Shown piece after piece: positions 35,701 to 37,608 of a stretch of DNA of 37,608 nucleotides (position 1 is its first letter; every line of letters starts with the position of its first letter). Below the pieces are notes generated by a model. The model did no database searches. It worked only from the letters and a program-made list of their open reading frames with translations, and had not been told where the DNA came from. The stretch covers positions 1 to 37,608 of the forward strand of contig CAISTG010000002.1 in assembly GCA_903888345.1 (NCBI GenBank). Reading direction: 5' to 3'. The stretch comes from Candidatus Buchananbacteria bacterium (GTDB taxonomy: Bacteria; Patescibacteriota; Patescibacteriia; 2-01-FULL-39-33). The translations under genes were made by a program, and so were the position numbers.

Positions 35701-37278
35701 CAGGACCAGCATATTCGAACCACCAACTTTAGCATTATAACCAATCGCAGTAGCGTTATTTAAATTTGAATATAAAACATCCGCCTGTCCACCAATCATT
35801 GTATTATAATTACCGGTAATACTGGACCTTAAAGAACTATCACCAATAGCGGTGTTATAAGTTCCTGAAGTACTGCTACCTAAGGCATAACGGCCGACGA
35901 CAGCATTATAGCCACCATTAAGATTAGAAATCATGGCATAGTTTCCAACAGCAGTATTTAGCGAACCAGAAATGTTAACACGTAGAGAATTATAACCGAC
36001 AGCTAAATTATTGGTGCCGTCCTGATTATCGCCTAAAGCATAACTGCCGATTGCCGTATTCAAAAAACCAGTGGTATTATTAAGTAATGAATTAAAGCCA
36101 ATCGCAATACTAGCATCGAAGCCATCCGCGGGTGAGGAAATAAATTTAGTGCCATGCAAATAAAAGCCCTGCGTCGACGAACCAGCATTAACATAGCCCG
36201 AACTAGAAACATTACCCTGCACTGTTAATCCACCGGTCAGTTTAGTATTTCCAACCACTTTAAGGCGCATTAATGGGTCAAAATCATCAGAAGTAGTTGC
36301 CGCCGCGCCGATAATAATCGAAAAATTGCCGGCCAAATCAGGATAACCAATTAAATTATTGGTCGAAGTCGCCCAAAATGAGCCAGCAGCACTGCCGCCA
36401 GAAACGGGCCAGGTCATGCGATAAACACCGCCTAAAGTAATCCCCTTTCCACTCAATACCGTTAAATCATTATCAAAGTGATAAGATAAAGCATTAGAGA
36501 AACTGAGTCCAGTCGTTGAGGTATCATAAGTAATGACGGCCGAACCACTAAAATTTTGGTCACCAAACTGCAGTGATGGATTAAAATCAACACCCCTTAA
36601 CGCTAGACCATTTCTAATACTTACAACATTAATGCCGACATTGGTCGATCCCGATAATTCCAATCCGGTAACTAGTCCGCCACCCAAGGAAAATGGTGCA
36701 ACTCTTAAAGTGTCGGTTCCCGTTCCAAAAGTTGTCGTACTCAGAAAATTACTCGAACCATTAACGACTAAATTCGCAAAGGTATTAGTCGCAGTATATG
36801 TATTGGCACGCGTTAAAACCGCTAAAGAGCTCGTTGCCAAACCATCCAACTTCTGAGCATTAAAAGCGTTAGGGACCGAGCCCAAAATCTTACGTGGTAA
36901 CAATGTTTCAAAAGCAGGTGTACTAGTACCACCAATATTAACTTCCAAATATAAAACCTGATTAAAGTTTACCTGGTCAAGAGTTGAACTGACCGCACCA
37001 ATCATGGCCGAGAATAAGCCATTACTAACCGCGATTTTATTGGCACCAATATGCGCTTCATCAAAAACTGGCACCGAACAAGCACTATCGGCGCAAAGCC
37101 GAAAATGCATATTATAACTGCCGTCAGCGACTGGATTACCGACACTATCCAGTAGCTTACCCTGGTAGTTAATTTGGTTGTTGGCAGCCGCAGTAGCCAG
37201 GTTTAAATAAACAAAAAATCCCGCTAAAACCATAGCGAAAACAGCAAACCATTTGATTGTATTTTTGAACCTTTCCAT
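29788..37278 (-). CDS. Giant secreted modular protein (2496 aa): N-terminal domain shared with giant 1, YadA-like head arrays, discoidin-like domain, S74 chaperone, C-terminal beta domain
   Basis: INYQGKL...VADGSYNMHFRL...NGLFSAMIG N-domain; NTAxGxxxLxxN repeats; SDRNLKENF...LGPVAQDFYAAFGLG S74 domain; FSQPYISTPRIVANIS...VYFDWIAVG C-domain. Confidence 0.93.
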   Translation of the reverse strand: MERFKNTIKWFAVFAMVLAGFFVYLNLATAAANNQINYQGKLLDSVGNPVADGSYNMHFRLCADSACSVPVFDEAHIGANKIAVSNGLFSAMIGAVSSTLDQVNFNQVLYLEVNIGGTSTPAFETLLPRKILGSVPNAFNAQKLDGLATSSLAVLTRANTYTATNTFANLVVNGSSNFLSTTTFGTGTDTLRVAPFSLGGGLVTGLELSGSTNVGINVVSIRNGLALRGVDFNPSLQFGDQNFSGSAVITYDTSTTGLSFSNALSYHFDNDLTVLSGKGITLGGVYRMTWPVSGGSAAGSFWATSTNNLIGYPDLAGNFSIIIGAAATTSDDFDPLMRLKVVGNTKLTGGLTVQGNVSSSGYVNAGSSTQGFYLHGTKFISSPADGFDASIAIGFNSLLNNTTGFLNTAIGSYALGDNQDGTNNLAVGYNSLRVNISGSLNTAVGNYAMISNLNGGYNAVVGRYALGSSTSGTYNTAIGDSSLRSSITGNYNTMIGGQADVLYSNLNNATAIGYNAKVGGSNMLVLGGTSSNAVLVGIGTSTPNAYLNIYGDSASNYLLRVATSTNQKILVVSNLGNVGIGTSTPSRKLTVSGDAYISGTTTAACFTVDGVNCITGGLGSSPWLTSGSDIYFATGNVGIGTTTPKAQLTVSGLNSEPLIYVDDKADPLISWKLYSDSIDGGAGVISAKGTIDLSGNSASALSFKDGLILTPSSDYSLFDVLSLPSSVGFVLGNNALTTTTAVAFNYNTGNFNFINDYGSFNFIGSNNKGNVGIGTENPNEKLTVNGNAYITGTTTAACFTVDGINCLASGGVNLAGIVKGSVLFAGAGETITQNNANFYWDDTNKRLAVGPIPQEFIFTQVSPTMTSNTVPAPYDTSASSVYGGQGAWMAFDGRTDTLGWISATNDGWVKLNFGSQTYVNGYQVTGPGSYLGVSSAPKTWTFEGSNDDSSWTVLDTQTNAPAWTLLEVRNYNLVSTVHYRYYRINVSASEGGELVIQELALGNSTIPPPNPLAKLHLAPTFNTEKGLIIQGASTQTANLQEWQNYTGSILSTIDSSGHLQIGTSTAIALLAIQGTSSASTLPLLSITSSTGASLLHVSNNGNIGIGTNSPTYDLHVKYNRDSNAGGMIVENSNSGTSATAEVRLFNDAGQAGSLFSVSSNYNFYNGIPTGSFGLQAQAGHSLFLGTTNDDTILFVNKVAIAPVIAMAIKDGKVGIGTTTPDANLTVFGSSSATTLLHIATLTNQNILVVNNQGNVGIGTNNPTVALDVNGSIRVSPGNAYWLDGRIIAQASTTLFNYYFGNSGNSSSTGNSNTGVGQRSLFNNENGYLNTAIGAGALQNNISGSENTAVGGLALYSNGTGVNNTAMGYGAMYWTASSTGNVVIGFQAGYGTSTSVNNFNTIIGYQSGLNLSNGSYNSLLGFNAGFHLTSGAGNVLLGDLAGYYLDTGSNNILIGSSTQALGSNSNNYLNIGNALYGDLLSGNIGIGSTTPSQKLSVTGNAYISGTTTAACFTVDGINCIAGGPGGSPWLNNGSSIYYNVGNVGIGSSTPSDKLSIDGSINITAGNYYKYDGLNFAFASTSKANYFFGNAGNSTMSGSQNVGFGANALWQVTSGSANSAFGHSAMSKNISGNNNTAVGDNAMFANTSGSYNTIQGFYALAYNETGSYNTANGYLAGVGSDAYYLGGYYSIADASSTYIGAYASRDSNIATSTPVVNATALGYNAKVGGSNMLVLGGTSTNAVFVGVGTSTPNSYLNIFGASATNNLLRVATSTNQNIFVINNAGNLGIGTSTPAQRLSVVGNVNVTGTTTASCFSIDGINCLGGASSQWITSGSNIYYALGSIAVGTSTVTDKLTVAGNIQILDGGVYKLNGINLAYGTSTAGNYFFGGAGNLTMTGTYNTGVGFQALASTTNASENTGVGYQALLKAQSGLQNTALGFKSLFNNDGSYNTAIGDQSMYTNAGGTYNTALGQFSLFSNSSGHRNVSVGYQSLYTNVASDNTAFGYQTLYSNSTGIENVGLGKQALYTNVGASGNVAVGSNSMYHRSSGDFNTAVGHYSLHNNATGANNTVIGVNALLNSSAGSNNVAVGFSAGEYELGSDSFYVDNQDRGSTAGDKAGALLYGTFNATPASQNLRINASTTIAYTLRVSQTSTLATTTLFGTLLLGTTTASSSAVIFANSGASLTAGGVWTNSSDRNLKENFTDVDANDILNKIVNLPVQLWNYKVESSGIKHLGPVAQDFYAAFGLGGTDTAISTIDPAGVALIGIKALQQQVTELSKKLVLNSASTGIDGLEVTEANPRFNTLRVTSAATFYGEMTVIGAAGFKSKVTFEKEVNFKDKIYVSQDSAGEIIIKAGTTTAQVVFSQPYISTPRIVANISASGTPTFINYNIINKSKESFSIVLERSLSTDVYFDWIAVGSIEVEGNLTPSNPVIDAIANPILTEPTATVSSTSSSTNFELPAVTATNPPAELEIPTTIAQSLEGVVTPEPAVATPNE
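30840..31600 (-). repeat. YadA-head-like array in giant 2 (about 16-17 aa period, NTAxGxxxLxxNxxG)
   Basis: NTALGFKSLFNNDGSYNTAIGDQSMYTNAGGTYNTALGQFSLFSNSSGHRNVSVGYQSLYTN... Confidence 0.85.
32060..32500 (-). repeat. YadA-head-like array in giant 2
   Basis: NVGFGANALWQVTSGSANSAFGHSAMSKNISGNNNTAVGDNAMFANTSG...NATALGYNAKVGGSNMLVLGG. Confidence 0.8.
32880..33370 (-). repeat. YadA-head-like array in giant 2
   Basis: NTGVGQRSLFNNENGYLNTAIGAGALQNNISGSENTAVGGLALYSNGTG... Confidence 0.8.
34270..34690 (-). other. Discoidin / F5/8 type C-like carbohydrate-binding domain in giant 2
   Basis: GGQGAWMAFDGRTDTLGWISATNDGWVKLNFGSQTYVNGYQVTG...PKTWTFEGSNDDSSWTVLDTQTN...YYRINVSASEGGELVIQELAL. Confidence 0.75.
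35690..36100 (-). repeat. YadA-head-like array in giant 2
   Basis: NTAIGSYALGDNQDGTNNLAVGYNSLRVNISGSLNTAVGNYAMISNLNGG... Confidence 0.8.
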
Positions 37279-37319
37279 TGAGAGACATTTTAGCCATTGA
37301 GGCTAGTGTACATGAATTA

Positions 37320-37333
37320 ATTATAACACAAAA
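37320..37333 (-). promoter_or_regulatory. Extended -10 region (TTTTGTGTTATAAT) of giant 2
   Basis: Plus-strand ATTATAACACAAAA, identical to 24454-24467 upstream of giant 1. Confidence 0.6.
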
Positions 37334-37355
37334 ACAATTAATTATCCAAATAAGA

Positions 37356-37364
37356 TGTGGAAAA
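37356..37364 (-). promoter_or_regulatory. DnaA-box-like TTTTCCACA upstream of giant 2
   Basis: Plus-strand TGTGGAAAA, 30 nt from the TATAAT; near TTATCCAAA at 37342-37350. Confidence 0.45.
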
Positions 37365-37374
37365 TTAATTAATT

Positions 37375-37414
37375 AAAAAAACACGCTCACCTTTTCGAGT
37401 GAACGTGTTTTTTA
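37375..37414 (-). terminator. Rho-independent terminator of rpoC (minus)
   Basis: AAAAAA ACACGCTCAC (37381-37390) / GTGAACGTGT (37399-37408) TTTTTT; one mismatch. Confidence 0.8.
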
Positions 37415-37437
37415 TATTAGAGTTTCAGCAAATAATT

Positions 37438-37608
<171 letters not shown>

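Overview
The window looks like a Candidate Phyla Radiation (Patescibacteria)-type chromosome segment, judged only from gene style and repeat style. Except for a small ORF at 207..509, every well-supported gene is on the minus strand. Gene content: the 3' end of rpoC (right edge); a giant secreted protein (2496 aa) with a C-terminal S74-type intramolecular chaperone; a small membrane ORF missing from the supplied ORF track; a five-gene envelope cluster (three WxL-like secreted proteins, a DUF916/WxIP-like membrane protein, and a Cys-repeat/FnIII-like membrane protein); a second giant secreted protein (6292 aa, half the window) with the same N-terminal and C-terminal domain plan; a palindromic-repeat patch; ftsK, a RodZ-like HTH membrane protein, and recA; and at the left edge a possible insertion-sequence end. 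The most interesting observations are: (i) two giant modular S74 proteins bracketing a WxL/DUF916-like cluster; (ii) a shared promoter layout, TTWTCCACA-N30..32-TATAAT, in front of both giants and the first WxL-like gene; (iii) near-identical DNA blocks inside the 18.9 kb gene separated by unique cassettes, suggesting ongoing recombination or cassette exchange; (iv) a palindromic repeat that encodes the C-terminus of the giant protein. Family assignments come from motif recognition by eye; no database search was run.
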